The translations under genes were made by a program, and so were the position numbers. Of a stretch of DNA of 64,000 nucleotides, positions 8,480 to 17,476 are shown one piece after another. Numbering within the stretch: position 1 is the stretch's first letter; every line of letters starts with the position of its first letter. The stretch is from NCBI GenBank assembly GCA_035504175.1, contig DATJSJ010000199.1, forward strand, positions 1-64,000, read 5' to 3'. This DNA is from DATJSJ01 sp035504175 (lineage in GTDB: Bacteria; Pseudomonadota; Alphaproteobacteria; Acetobacterales; Acetobacteraceae). The notes beneath the pieces are model-generated. The model did no database searches. It was not told the origin of the DNA and saw nothing but the letters and a program-made list of their open reading frames with translations.

Positions 8480-9276
8480 CGGCGCTGCTGGAGCTGGTGG
8501 GGCTCGGCCGCCATTTCGCCGGGATTGCCGCGGTGGATGGTGTCAACATGGCGGTCGCGCCCGGCACGATCCACGCGCTGATCGGCCCGAATGGCGCCGG
8601 CAAGACGACGCTGTTCGACCTCGTCTCCGGCGTGACGGCGGCCGGATCGGGCCGGATCCGGTTCGACGGCGCCGACATCACCAAGCTGCCGGCGCATCGG
8701 CGCGCCCGGCGCGGGATCGCGCGCACGTTCCAGAATTTGCGCATCTTCGGAGAGATGGCGGTGCTGGAGAACGTGCTGACCGGGCTGCATGGGACGCTGG
8801 GCGCGTCGGTGGCCGGGATCCTGGCTGGCTCGGGCCGTGCGCGCCAGGAGGAGCGGGAAGCGGTGGTGCGCGCCCGGGCGGCGCTGGCGATCGTGGGGCT
8901 GGAGGCGCGGGCGGAAGCGCGGGCAGGCGCGCTCGCCTATGGCGAGAAGCGGCGACTGGAGATCGCGCGGGCGATCGCGGCAGCACCGCGCCTGCTGCTG
9001 CTGGATGAACCCGCGGCCGGGTCGAATCCGGCGGAGACGGAGGCGCTGGCGGCGCTGATCCGCCGGATCCGGGAGGCCGGCACGACGGTCCTGCTGGTCG
9101 AGCATCACATGGGCTTCGTCATGAACCTGTCGGACCGGGTGACGGTGCTGAATTTTGGCCGACCGATCTTCGACGGCACGCCCGAGGCGGCGCGATCGGC
9201 GCCGGCGGTGATCGAGGCGTATCTCGGAGCGCGTGTCGCGGCCCGGCTGGCGCAACGCGACGTCGTCGCCTCGTGA
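8476..9276 (+). CDS. livG: Branched-chain amino-acid ABC transporter ATPase LivG
   Basis: A 266-residue ABC ATPase. Walker A is GPNGAGKT and the Q-loop region is RTFQNLRIFGEM. The signature is degenerate (LAYGEKRRLEIARAIA), as is usual for LivG, and Walker B is LLLLDEPAAGSNP. The H-loop is VEHHM. The GTG at 8476 overlaps the livM stop (GTGA), and family homology starts immediately (LLELVGLGRHFAGIAAVDGV). The gene ends with a further 4-base overlap with livF. Confidence 0.94.
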   Translation: MTALLELVGLGRHFAGIAAVDGVNMAVAPGTIHALIGPNGAGKTTLFDLVSGVTAAGSGRIRFDGADITKLPAHRRARRGIARTFQNLRIFGEMAVLENVLTGLHGTLGASVAGILAGSGRARQEEREAVVRARAALAIVGLEARAEARAGALAYGEKRRLEIARAIAAAPRLLLLDEPAAGSNPAETEALAALIRRIREAGTTVLLVEHHMGFVMNLSDRVTVLNFGRPIFDGTPEAARSAPAVIEAYLGARVAARLAQRDVVAS

Positions 9277-9983
9277 CCGCGGCGGCGCTCACGGTGCGCG
9301 GGCTGCAAGTCGCCTATGGTGCGACCGAGGCGGTGCGCGGCATCGACCTGGAGGTGGCACCGGGGGCGATCGTATGCCTGATCGGGGCCAACGGCGCGGG
9401 CAAGACCAGCACGATGCGGGCCATCTCGGGCCTGGTGCGGCCGGCGGCGGGTGGAATCGGATTCGGCGGGCGGGAGATCGCGGGCTGGCCGGCGCATCGC
9501 GTCGCCGCGCTCGGGCTGCGGCACGTGCCGGAGGGGCGGCAGATCTTCGCCGAGCTGAGCGTCGCCGAGAACCTCGCCCTCGGTGCGTTCCTCGACCGCG
9601 ACGAGGCGGCGCAGCGATGCCAGGCGGTGCTGGCGCGGTTCCCACGGCTGCGCGAGCGGCTGGGCCAGGTGGCCGGGGCGCTTTCCGGCGGTGAACAGCA
9701 GATGCTGGCGATCGGCCGGGCGCTGATGGGGGCCCCGCGCCTGCTGCTGCTGGACGAGCCCAGCATGGGGCTGGCGCCACTGTTCGTCGACGAGGTGTTC
9801 GCCGTAATCGGGGCGCTGCGGGAGGGCGGGACGACGATCCTGCTGGTGGAGCAGAATGCCTCGGCGGCGTTGGCGATTGCCGACTATGCCTACGTGCTGG
9901 AACGGGGGCGGATCGCGCTGCACGGGCCGGCGGCGCAGGTGGCCGCCGACCCGGCGGTGGTGGCCGCCTATCTCGGCGCCTGA
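9273..9983 (+). CDS. livF: Branched-chain amino-acid ABC transporter ATPase LivF
   Basis: A 236-residue ABC ATPase, the partner of LivG. Walker A is GANGAGKT, and LRHVPEGRQIFAELSVAENL is the LivF Q-loop block. The signature is LSGGEQQMLAIGRALM and Walker B is LLLLDEPSMGLAP. VEQNA contains the position of the switch histidine, replaced by glutamine-asparagine as usual in LivF. The GTG start overlaps the livG stop. It is the last gene of the operon; the 114 bases after it show no clear terminator with a T-run. Confidence 0.94.
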   Translation: MTAAALTVRGLQVAYGATEAVRGIDLEVAPGAIVCLIGANGAGKTSTMRAISGLVRPAAGGIGFGGREIAGWPAHRVAALGLRHVPEGRQIFAELSVAENLALGAFLDRDEAAQRCQAVLARFPRLRERLGQVAGALSGGEQQMLAIGRALMGAPRLLLLDEPSMGLAPLFVDEVFAVIGALREGGTTILLVEQNASAALAIADYAYVLERGRIALHGPAAQVAADPAVVAAYLGA

Positions 9984-10097
9984 GGTTCCACGGGCAGCCG
10001 GTCCGGCGCAGTTCCGCCGGTTGCCGATTGGCGGCGCAACTGCCCAGACACGACCGCGTTAGGCGAGCAACGAAGCTTCGGAGGCGAGTGGGATCGC

Positions 10098-10271
10098 ATG
10101 CTGAAATGGGCGCTGTTCTTCCTGGTGATCTCCCTGATAGCCGCATTGTTCGGCTTCACGGGGATTTCGGCCGCCGCTGCCGGGATCGCCAAGATCCTGT
10201 TCTTCATATTCATCGTGGTCTTCGTGATCTTCCTGATCCTCGCCCTGGCTGCGGGACGCGCGATCCTGTAG
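10098..10271 (+). CDS. DUF1328 (YtjA-type) small membrane protein
   Basis: A 57-residue peptide starting MLKWALFFLVISLIAALFGF. Two hydrophobic segments are separated by a glycine/alanine turn (TGISAAAAGIAK), and it ends ALAAGRAIL. This is the full pattern of the DUF1328/UPF0391 family, small inner-membrane proteins of unknown function. The ribosome site GGAGGCGAG starts at 10080. It is monocistronic as far as can be seen, lying between livF and hutH. Confidence 0.92.
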   Translation: MLKWALFFLVISLIAALFGFTGISAAAAGIAKILFFIFIVVFVIFLILALAAGRAIL

Positions 10272-10434
10272 CGCCGGCCCCGTCCCGCCGCTTGCGCTCG
10301 TCGCGCCGGGCCGCGGCTCCGGCGGGCGCCGGCTGGGAGGTGTGTCCACCGCCGGTCCGGGTCTTGCGCGCCCCGCCCGCGGACGGCTGAATCCCGTCCC
10401 GCCGGCCTGTCGCCGGCATGGGGGCGAGCCGGGC

Positions 10435-11982
10435 ATGCACGATGTCGTCGCGATCGGCGATAGGGATCTCGACCTGGCGATCCTCCGCCGCATCCATGAT
10501 GCGACCGTGCCGCTCACGCTGCGGGCGGCGAATCGCGCCCGGATGCAGCATTCGCGCGAGGTGATCGAGGCGATTGCGCGACGGGACGAGCCGGTCTACG
10601 GCGTCAACACCGGGTTCGGGCGGCTGGCGCAACAGCGGATCGCTCCGGCCGATCTGGCGGCATTGCAGCGCAACCTGATCCTGTCACATGCGACCGGAAT
10701 GGGCGCGCCGCTCGGGGATCGCGTGGTGCGGCTGGTGCTGGCGCTGAAGGCGGCAAGCCTCGCGGTCGGCGCCTCCGGCGTCCGGCCGGCGCTGGTCGAG
10801 GCGCTGCTCGCGCTCTACCACGCGGAAGTCTGGCCGGTGATCCCGAGCAAGGGGTCGGTCGGCGCCTCGGGCGACCTGGCGCCGCTGGCGCATCTCTGCG
10901 GCGTGCTGCTTGGAATCGGGTCGGTGCGGATCGAGGGCATGATCCGGCCGGCGGCGGAGGGACTGGCCCGGGCGGGACTGGCGCCGATGGCGCTCGCCGC
11001 CAAGGAAGGGCTGGCGATGATCAACGGGACGCAGGTCTCGACGGCGCTGGCGCTGGCCGGGCTGTTCGCGATCGAGACGGTGTTCCGGGCGGCACTCCTC
11101 GCCGGGGCGATTGCGGTGGAGGCGGTGAAGGGCAGCCACCGCCCGTTCGACGCGCGCATCAGCGCATTGCGCGGGCAACAGGGGCAGATCGCGGTTGCCG
11201 CGGAGCTGCGCCGCCTGCTCGCGGGCAGTGCGGTGAATGCCAGCCACCAGGGCCCGCACTGCGATCGGGTGCAGGATCCGTATTCGCTGCGCTGTCAGCC
11301 GCAGGTGATGGGCGCGGCGCTCGATCAGCTGCGGCATGCGGCGGAGACGCTGCGGATCGAGGCGAACGGGGTCACCGACAATCCGCTGGTTCTCGCCGGG
11401 GATGACGGTGCATCGGCGGAGGTGGTCTCGGGCGGGAATTTCCATGCCGAGCCGGTGGCGATGGCGGCCGACCAGCTGGCGATCGCGGCGGCGGAGATCG
11501 GCGCGCTGTCGGAGCGGCGGATCGCCATGCTGATCGATGCCTCGATCTCCGGCCTGCCGCCGTTCCTGGTGGCGGAGCCGGGACTGAACTCCGGCTTCAT
11601 GATCGCGCATGTCACGGCCGCGGCGCTCGCGTCGGAGAACAAGAGCCTGGCGCATCCGGCGAGCGTGGACAGCCTGCCGACCTCGGCCAACCAGGAGGAC
11701 CACGTGAGCATGGCGACCTTCGCCGCCCGCCGGCTCGGCGAGATCGCCGAGAACGTGGCCGGCATCGCCGGCATCGAGCTGCTGGCCGCGGCGCAGGGCC
11801 TGGAATTCCAGCGGCCGCTGCGCAGTTCCCAACCGATCGAGGCGGCGATGGCGCTGATCCGCGCGCGCGTGCCGCGCTACGACACCGACCGGCATTTCGC
11901 ACCGGACCTGGCGGCGATCACCGCGATGGTGCAGGAGGGTGCGTTCGATCAATTCGTGGACGTCGCCCTGGAGGCTCGGTGA
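10435..11982 (+). CDS. hutH: Histidine ammonia-lyase
   Basis: A 515-residue MIO-type aromatic amino-acid lyase, most likely converting histidine to urocanate and ammonia. YGVNTGFG is the active-site tyrosine loop. GSVGASGDLAPLAH at about residues 141-154 forms the MIO cofactor from Ala144-Ser145-Gly146. RNLILSHATG and SANQEDHVSM are the histidine-type selectivity motifs rather than those of phenylalanine or tyrosine lyases. The rest of the histidine-utilisation pathway (hutU, hutI, hutG, hutC) is absent here. Instead a kinase-like gene and an enolase paralogue follow on the same strand, the first 48 bases away. ATG 10435 fits the family; an open frame extends upstream. Confidence 0.9.
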   Translation: MHDVVAIGDRDLDLAILRRIHDATVPLTLRAANRARMQHSREVIEAIARRDEPVYGVNTGFGRLAQQRIAPADLAALQRNLILSHATGMGAPLGDRVVRLVLALKAASLAVGASGVRPALVEALLALYHAEVWPVIPSKGSVGASGDLAPLAHLCGVLLGIGSVRIEGMIRPAAEGLARAGLAPMALAAKEGLAMINGTQVSTALALAGLFAIETVFRAALLAGAIAVEAVKGSHRPFDARISALRGQQGQIAVAAELRRLLAGSAVNASHQGPHCDRVQDPYSLRCQPQVMGAALDQLRHAAETLRIEANGVTDNPLVLAGDDGASAEVVSGGNFHAEPVAMAADQLAIAAAEIGALSERRIAMLIDASISGLPPFLVAEPGLNSGFMIAHVTAAALASENKSLAHPASVDSLPTSANQEDHVSMATFAARRLGEIAENVAGIAGIELLAAAQGLEFQRPLRSSQPIEAAMALIRARVPRYDTDRHFAPDLAAITAMVQEGAFDQFVDVALEAR

Positions 11983-12030
11983 GATGGCGACTGCCCGTGC
12001 GGCAAGTGCGGCGAGTGGGGGTTGCGCCTG

Positions 12031-13071
12031 GTGACCGCGATTCCGGCGCAGGATGATCGCGGTGCCGTGCCGCCGGCGGCGATCCTGGCGGCGCTGCGGC
12101 GGCATGGCTGGCTGGCGCCGAATGCGGGGGCGACGGGAGCGCGGCTGACCGGCGGCGTGTCCTCCGAGATCTGGCGGATCGACCTGCCGGGCGGACCGAT
12201 CTGCGCCAAGCAGGCGCTGGCCAAGCTGAACGTTGCGGCGGAGTGGTACGCGCCGGTCGCGCGCAACCGCTACGAGGCGCGGTGGCTGCAGGCGGCCGGC
12301 GCCGCGGCGCCGCGCGTGCTGGGGAGCGATGACGCCGGCGGCGTGCTGCTCATGGAGTATCTGCCCCCGGAGCGTTACCCGCTGTGGAAGGCCGAGCTGC
12401 TGGCCGGCCGCGCCGATCCTGGCTTCGCCGCCGCCGTCGGCGGCGCGCTCGGCCGGATCCATGCGGCCAGCGCGGCGACGCCGGCCGAGACGGCGGCGCG
12501 GTTTCCGACCGATGCGATCTTCCACGCGATCCGGCTGGAGCCGTATCTGCTGGCGACGGCGCGGGCGCATCCGGATCGCGCGGCGGCGCTGCTTGGCCTC
12601 GCCGAGACGACCGCCGCGACACACCGCGCGCTGGTGCATGGCGATGTCAGCCCGAAGAACATCCTGGTCGGGCCGGACGGCCCGTTGTTCCTCGACGCGG
12701 AATGCGCCTGGTGGGGCGATCCGGCCTTCGACCTCGCCTTCTGCCTCAACCATCTGCTGCTGAAATGCCTTCGGGTGCCGCGGGCGGCGCCGGCGATGCT
12801 CGGCTGCTTCGACGCGCTGGCCACGGCGCATCGCGCCTGCATCGCCTGGGAGGAGCCGGCGACGCTCGAAGAGCGGGCGGCGCACCTGCTGCCCGGGCTG
12901 ATGCTGGCACGGGTCGACGGCAAGTCGCCCGTCGAATACCTGACCGAGGCGGCGGAAAAGGCCAGCGTGCGCCGGGTTGCCCGGGCGCTGCTGGCTGCGC
13001 CGGTCGCGCGCTTGGGCGAGGTGCGGGCAGCATGGGTGGCGGAATTGCGGCGACGTGGGGTGCCGGCGTGA
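12031..13071 (+). CDS. APH/choline-kinase family phosphotransferase
   Basis: About 346 residues with the aminoglycoside-phosphotransferase/kinase fold. The N-lobe has GGVSSEIWRID and an ATP-site lysine in ICAKQAL. The catalytic loop is LVHGDVSPKNILV (Asp base and Asn). FLDAECAWWGDPAFDLAF carries the metal-binding aspartate. Such enzymes phosphorylate hydroxyls of small molecules (choline, homoserine, methylthioribose, sugars, antibiotics), and the substrate here is unknown. GTG 12031 with GGGGG 9 bases upstream is preferred; a TTG at 12022 is also in frame. Its stop overlaps the start of the enolase-like gene by 4 bases, so the two products are probably made together. Confidence 0.82.
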   Translation: MTAIPAQDDRGAVPPAAILAALRRHGWLAPNAGATGARLTGGVSSEIWRIDLPGGPICAKQALAKLNVAAEWYAPVARNRYEARWLQAAGAAAPRVLGSDDAGGVLLMEYLPPERYPLWKAELLAGRADPGFAAAVGGALGRIHAASAATPAETAARFPTDAIFHAIRLEPYLLATARAHPDRAAALLGLAETTAATHRALVHGDVSPKNILVGPDGPLFLDAECAWWGDPAFDLAFCLNHLLLKCLRVPRAAPAMLGCFDALATAHRACIAWEEPATLEERAAHLLPGLMLARVDGKSPVEYLTEAAEKASVRRVARALLAAPVARLGEVRAAWVAELRRRGVPA

Positions 13072-14357
13072 TCCCGACCGCCATCGCGGCCGTGCGCGGC
13101 CGGCAGGTGTGGGACAGCCGCGGCCGTCCCACGGTCGAGGCGGAGCTGCATCTCGCCGGCGGCGCGGTCGGACGGGCGATCGCGCCGGCCGGCGCCTCCA
13201 CCGGCTCGGGCGAGGCGGTCGATCTGCGCGACGGCGGCGCGGCCTTTGGCGGCTTTGGTGTGGCGCGGGCGGTCGGGCACGTGAACGGCGAGATCGCCGC
13301 GGCGCTGCGCGGACTGGATGCGGCGGACCAGGACGGCGTGGACGCGGCGCTGATCGCGCTGGACGGCACGGCGCAGAAGACGCGGCTCGGCGCAAATGCG
13401 CTGGTCGCGGTGTCGATGGCGGCGGCGCAGGCCGCGGCCGCGGCGGCCGGGCTGCCGCTCTGGCGCCATCTCGGCGGCGAGGCGGCGGTGCAATTGCCGC
13501 TGCCGCAGATCCAGATTTTCGGCGGCGGCGCGCATGCCGGCGGCCGCGTCGACGTGCAGGACTTCCTGATCGTCTGCCCGGCGGCGAAGCGCTTCACCGA
13601 GGCACTGGAATGGACCGCGGAGGTGTACCGCGCCGCCGGAGCGCTGATGCGCGAGGCCGGGCGCCTGGCCGGCGTCGCCGACGAGGGCGGATGGTGGCCG
13701 GATTTCCGCGCCAATGAGGAGGCGCTGGAGATGCTGGTGCGGGCGATCGAGCGGGCCGGGCTGCAGCCGGGCGCCGAGGTCGGGATCGCGCTCGACGTCG
13801 CCGCGTCGGCGTTCGGGCGGGCGGGGCTTTATCGGTTGCGGCTCGAGGGACGCGAGCTCACGACGGACCAGATGGTGGCGCTGCTTGCCGGCTGGGTGGA
13901 ACGGTATCCGATCGTCTCGGTCGAGGACCCGCTGGCCGAGGACGATGCCGAGGGGTTTGCGGCGTTCGCCGAAGCGGTCGGCGACCGGGTGCAGGTCGTG
14001 GGGGACGATCTGCTGGTGACGGATGCGGCGCGGGTGCGGCAGGCGGCGGCGCGCGGCCTGGTCAACGCGGTGCTGCTGAAGCCGAACCAGCGCGGCACGC
14101 TGAGCGAGACGCGCGCGGCGTGGCAGGCAGCACGGGACTGCGGCATGACGGGAATCGTGTCGGCGCGATCGGGCGAGACCGAGGACGTGACCATCGTGCA
14201 CCTCGCGGTCGGCTGGGGGGTCGGGCAGCTCAAGGTGGGATCGTTCGCGCGCGGCGAGCGGATGGCGAAGTGGAACGAGGGGTTGCGGATCGAGGAGGCG
14301 CTGGGAGCGCGGGCGCGAATGTCGAAGCTGCGCAATGGGGAGCAAATTCGCCAGTAG
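13068..14357 (+). CDS. Enolase paralogue with altered active site
   Basis: 429 residues, alignable with enolase along its full length: VWDSRGRPTVEAELHL, GASTGSGEA, GANALVAVSMAAAQ, ADEGGW, ALDVAASAF, YPIVSVEDPLAEDD and VGDDLLVT. The two catalytic lysines are kept (about Lys338 in LLKPNQRGTL and Lys401 in GERMAKWN), as is the second glutamate (about Glu206 in ADEGG). The usual QEF glutamate is aspartate (about Asp165, VQDF). The usual SHRSGETED histidine is alanine (about Ala366, SARSGETED). The loop serine in PSGASTG is alanine. This argues against the glycolytic enzyme and for another reaction on a phospho- or carboxylate substrate, as in CPEP synthase, a known enolase paralogue. It is coupled to the upstream kinase gene. 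Confidence 0.85.
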   Translation: MIPTAIAAVRGRQVWDSRGRPTVEAELHLAGGAVGRAIAPAGASTGSGEAVDLRDGGAAFGGFGVARAVGHVNGEIAAALRGLDAADQDGVDAALIALDGTAQKTRLGANALVAVSMAAAQAAAAAAGLPLWRHLGGEAAVQLPLPQIQIFGGGAHAGGRVDVQDFLIVCPAAKRFTEALEWTAEVYRAAGALMREAGRLAGVADEGGWWPDFRANEEALEMLVRAIERAGLQPGAEVGIALDVAASAFGRAGLYRLRLEGRELTTDQMVALLAGWVERYPIVSVEDPLAEDDAEGFAAFAEAVGDRVQVVGDDLLVTDAARVRQAAARGLVNAVLLKPNQRGTLSETRAAWQAARDCGMTGIVSARSGETEDVTIVHLAVGWGVGQLKVGSFARGERMAKWNEGLRIEEALGARARMSKLRNGEQIRQ

Positions 14358-14510
14358 GGCCGCCGCTTCCGCGACGGCGCGCACGGGCGGATCGCGCCGG
14401 AACGGGGACCAGCAGCTTCGGCGGCGAGCGACGACCGGAGCGCCCCGCGCGCTCGTCGCGTCGCGCGGTCGTCCAATGGCGCGCTCATGCGACCGGAAGT
14501 GGATCCCCGC

Positions 14511-15596
14511 TCAGCCTGCGAGAAGATGGATCGATTCCGGTTCGATCTCGACGACAGCGTGGCCGCCCGGCACCAGGCCGAGATCGCGCGCCGCACGCCG
14601 GGTCAGACAGGCGATCAGCGGGAACCCGCCATCGAGGACAACCCGGCACAGCGCGCCGAGGCCGATCACGCGTTCCACCCGCATCGTCAGGCGGTTGCCG
14701 GTGGAGAGGTCCGAAGCCGGTTCGCCGGGTGACCGCAGGGCAACATCCTCGCCTCGGATGCAGAGGAAAACATCCGCCGTGCCCGCGGCCAGGCTCGGGG
14801 CATCCGCCTGCAGGAGCCTGTCGCCGATCGCAATCTGCCACCGCCCGCCGGCGCGGCTCACCACGCGACCCGGCAGGCGGTTCTCCACGCCGGTAAAGTC
14901 GGCGACGAAGCTGTTGGCCGGGGCGCGAAACACCTCGGCCACCGGGCCCGCCTGCACGATCCGCCCGCGGTCCATGATGGCGACCTGATCGGCGAGCACG
15001 GTCGCATCCGCCTGGTCGTGCGTGACGAAAATGGCGGGAACCGCGGCCTCGCGCAGAAAGGCGCGCAGCTCCTCGCGCAGCGTGTCCCGCGTGCGGGCGT
15101 CGAGCGCCGAGAAAGGCTCGTCGAACAGAAAGATCTCGGGCTGCCTGGCCAGGGCGCGGGCCAGCGCGGTGCGCTGCTTCTCGCCGGGGCTGAGGTCCCG
15201 CGGCAGCCGGGCCGCGAGGTGATCGATGCCGAAGCGGGTCAGCAGACGCGCGACATCGGCGCCGTCGGGGCGCCGTGCGCGCCCGCATGCGACAAACCCG
15301 AACGCGACGTTGGCCGCCACCGTCAGATGCGGGAAGAGCCCGTAATTCTGCACCATCAGGCCGACACGTCGCCGCTCCGGCGCCAGCGACGTCACGTCGC
15401 GTCCGCCGATGACGATGCGTCCGGCGCGCGGGCGATGGAAACCGGCGATGGTTTCCAGCGTGACGGATTTGCCGGCGCCGTTCGGACCCAGGAGTGTCAG
15501 GACCTCGCCAGGTGCCAGCGCCAGGGAGACGTTGCGCAGCGAAAAAGCACCCAATCCAAGCGACACGTCCTCGACCGCGAGGACCGGTCGATTCAT
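14511..15596 (-). CDS. wtpC: Tungstate/molybdate ABC transporter ATPase (WtpC-type)
   Basis: A 361-residue importer ATPase. Walker A is GPNGAGKS, the Q-loop is MVQNYGLFPHLTV, and the signature is LSPGEKQRTALARAL (LSPGE instead of LSGGQ). Walker B is IFLFDEPFSALDARTR and the switch is VTHDQ. Residues beyond about 230 form a TOBE/MOP-type domain that can bind oxyanion and inhibit transport. Its ATG overlaps the stop of the permease gene by 4 bases. Sulfate/thiosulfate use is possible in principle, but the binding protein points to tungstate or molybdate. Confidence 0.87.
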   Translation of the reverse strand: MNRPVLAVEDVSLGLGAFSLRNVSLALAPGEVLTLLGPNGAGKSVTLETIAGFHRPRAGRIVIGGRDVTSLAPERRRVGLMVQNYGLFPHLTVAANVAFGFVACGRARRPDGADVARLLTRFGIDHLAARLPRDLSPGEKQRTALARALARQPEIFLFDEPFSALDARTRDTLREELRAFLREAAVPAIFVTHDQADATVLADQVAIMDRGRIVQAGPVAEVFRAPANSFVADFTGVENRLPGRVVSRAGGRWQIAIGDRLLQADAPSLAAGTADVFLCIRGEDVALRSPGEPASDLSTGNRLTMRVERVIGLGALCRVVLDGGFPLIACLTRRAARDLGLVPGGHAVVEIEPESIHLLAG

Positions 15597-16465
15597 CTCC
15601 CGTATCCGGATGCCCTGCCCTGTCCCTGCGCCAGCCAGCGGAACAGGATCAGCAGTATCAGCGACAGCGCCAGCAGCAGCGTCGCCATCGCCGCCGCCTC
15701 GTTCAGCCCGAAGCGCAGGAACAGCTCATAGATCTTCACCGGCGCCGTCATCGGATAGTAGACCAGAATCACCACGGCGCCGAATTCGCTGATCGCCCGC
15801 GCGCAGGTCAGGATCAGGCCGGTGGCGATGCTCCGCCAGGCCAGGGGCAGCGTCACGTGCCACAGCACGCGCCACGCCCCCATGCCGAGCGTGCGCGCCA
15901 CCTTCTCCAGTCGCGGATCGACCGACTCGAACCCGATGCGCGCCGCGCTGACCGTGTAGGGCACGGAGACGAACAGCATGGCGATGACGATGCCGGCGAC
16001 GGTGCCCCAGAATCGCAGCCCGAGCCACGCCTCGGCCGGCGCACCGAAGATGCCCCGTCGCCCGAAGGCGAAGAGCAGTGCGATGCCGGCAACGGTATGC
16101 GGCACGGCGAGCGGAATATCGACGATGGCCGCCACGATCCCGCGGCCGGGGAAGGTCGCATGCGCCAGCGCATAAGCCAGCGGCACACCGATCAGCGCCG
16201 CAACCGAGGTCGCGAGCAGCGCCGAGGCGAAACTCAGCAGGATCGCGTTCCGCACCTCCGGGAGCGCCGCGACATGCACCAGGCTGGCGCCGGACTGGCT
16301 GATCGCCAGCCCGAGCAGCGGCACGACGATGAATGCGAGCAGCACACTGCCGAGGAACCAGGATACCAGCATCACGCCGCTCGGGCGTGCCATGGCAGCC
16401 GGCCAGCGCGGACGCGAGGGGCCGGAGGCGACGGACGCGTCGGCAAGCAGATCGGCGGATCGCAT
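15593..16465 (-). CDS. wtpB: Tungstate/molybdate ABC transporter permease (WtpB-type)
   Basis: A 290-residue CysT/ModB-type permease with six hydrophobic segments. VPLAYALAHATFPGRGIVAA and DIPLAVPHTVAGIALLFAFG are the standard blocks. The EAA-loop region is EKVARTLGMGAWRVLWHVTLPLAW, split by the conserved glycine. ATG 16465 is chosen because AAGGAG lies just upstream; an ATG at 16486 is also in frame but has no ribosome site. It sits between the binding-protein and ATPase genes. Confidence 0.88.
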   Translation of the reverse strand: MRSADLLADASVASGPSRPRWPAAMARPSGVMLVSWFLGSVLLAFIVVPLLGLAISQSGASLVHVAALPEVRNAILLSFASALLATSVAALIGVPLAYALAHATFPGRGIVAAIVDIPLAVPHTVAGIALLFAFGRRGIFGAPAEAWLGLRFWGTVAGIVIAMLFVSVPYTVSAARIGFESVDPRLEKVARTLGMGAWRVLWHVTLPLAWRSIATGLILTCARAISEFGAVVILVYYPMTAPVKIYELFLRFGLNEAAAMATLLLALSLILLILFRWLAQGQGRASGYGR

Positions 16466-16510
16466 AGCGCTCCTTTCCGGCGCCATGACGAGCGCCGCGA
16501 CCGAGGCGGC

Positions 16511-17476
16511 TTACCATGCCGGCCAGGGCTTCACCGCATCCCGGATGTCAGGCGGCATTTTCGCCTGGTTGACGCCGATCGCCGGAGCGATGCTGCGAAA
16601 ACCGTTCTGCGCCATGATCCGCTGCCCGGCCGGGCTGAGCAGCAGGGCGACGTATTGCGCCGCCAGTGCAGGCTGCGGCGCGTTGGTCGGAATCGTCACG
16701 GCGTAGACGATCGGCTTGCCCGCCAGATCGCCATTCTTCGTGTGCGCGATTCCGGCCGCGTACAGCTTTGCGTCGCCGGGATCGCTGAGATCGACTGCGG
16801 CCGGCAGCTGGATATAGTCGAGTCCGTGCTGGATCGCGTCGGAGCGGTAGATCGCCAGATAGTCGATCTGGCCGAGCTGCAGCGCCGAGATCAGCGAGGT
16901 TTCCGTGTCGCGCATATTGCCTGGCGGAGCGTTGGCGAGAATTGCGGTCGCCAGGTCGGGGTCCGAGTAGGCTTTCGCCGCCAGGCTCAGCATCTGCAGC
17001 GTCTGATAGCCCGACGGATCGGTATCCGGGTTCGAGCGACCGATCGCGACCCCTGGCTTCGCCAGCAGCCGGTACCAGTTCTGCGGCGTGACCTCGCTCG
17101 CGTATTTGCTCTTGTCGGTGTAGGCGAAGGTGATCGCGTTGCCGGCAAACCCGGCATACCAGTCGGCATAGGCCGGCCGGCCGGCGTCGGCGAACAGGTA
17201 TTTCGGGATCACGTGGTAATCCGCGACGCCCAGTATGTCGGCCCGGTGATGCAGATCCGTGATTCGTCGCGCCATCATGACGCTGCCGCCGAACTCCGGT
17301 TGCACCGTGACGTCGGGGTGCTGCCGTTCGAACAGCGCGTCAAGCTGGCGGAACGGCACCGCCAGCGTTCCGGCGCCGTACACGCTCAGAACGGCTGATC
17401 CGGCCGCATGTGCCGCCGGCATGCAGGCGAGCAGCAGCAGACCAAGGAGCCCAGGCAGAACGCGAGAACGCCGCAT
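16511..17476 (-). CDS. wtpA: Tungstate/molybdate-binding periplasmic protein (WtpA-type)
   Basis: A 321-residue extracellular binding protein. The signal peptide covers about residues 1-25 (MRRSRVLPG, leucine core, AHAAG). The mature protein has SVYGAGTLAVPFRQLDALFE, FGGSVMMARRITDLHHRADI, YHVIPKYLF, ITFAYTDKSKY and NPDTDPSGYQTLQM. These match the WtpA/ModA-archaeal class, which binds tungstate or molybdate in octahedral coordination. ATG 17476 follows GGGGGAGA. It is the first gene of wtpABC on the minus strand. No ModE-type regulator is visible nearby. The 189 bases upstream (17477-17665) show no gene. Confidence 0.88.
   Translation of the reverse strand: MRRSRVLPGLLGLLLLACMPAAHAAGSAVLSVYGAGTLAVPFRQLDALFERQHPDVTVQPEFGGSVMMARRITDLHHRADILGVADYHVIPKYLFADAGRPAYADWYAGFAGNAITFAYTDKSKYASEVTPQNWYRLLAKPGVAIGRSNPDTDPSGYQTLQMLSLAAKAYSDPDLATAILANAPPGNMRDTETSLISALQLGQIDYLAIYRSDAIQHGLDYIQLPAAVDLSDPGDAKLYAAGIAHTKNGDLAGKPIVYAVTIPTNAPQPALAAQYVALLLSPAGQRIMAQNGFRSIAPAIGVNQAKMPPDIRDAVKPWPAW

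Noticed and set aside
10684..13395. 903-codon minus-strand open frame over hutH and the kinase gene
   Set aside because: Antisense to well-supported genes with catalytic motifs; composition is arginine/histidine-rich and typical of GC-driven open frames.
13068..14357. Annotation as the glycolytic enolase
   Set aside because: Replacement of key active-site residues and its placement in an operon with hutH and a kinase argue for a paralogue.
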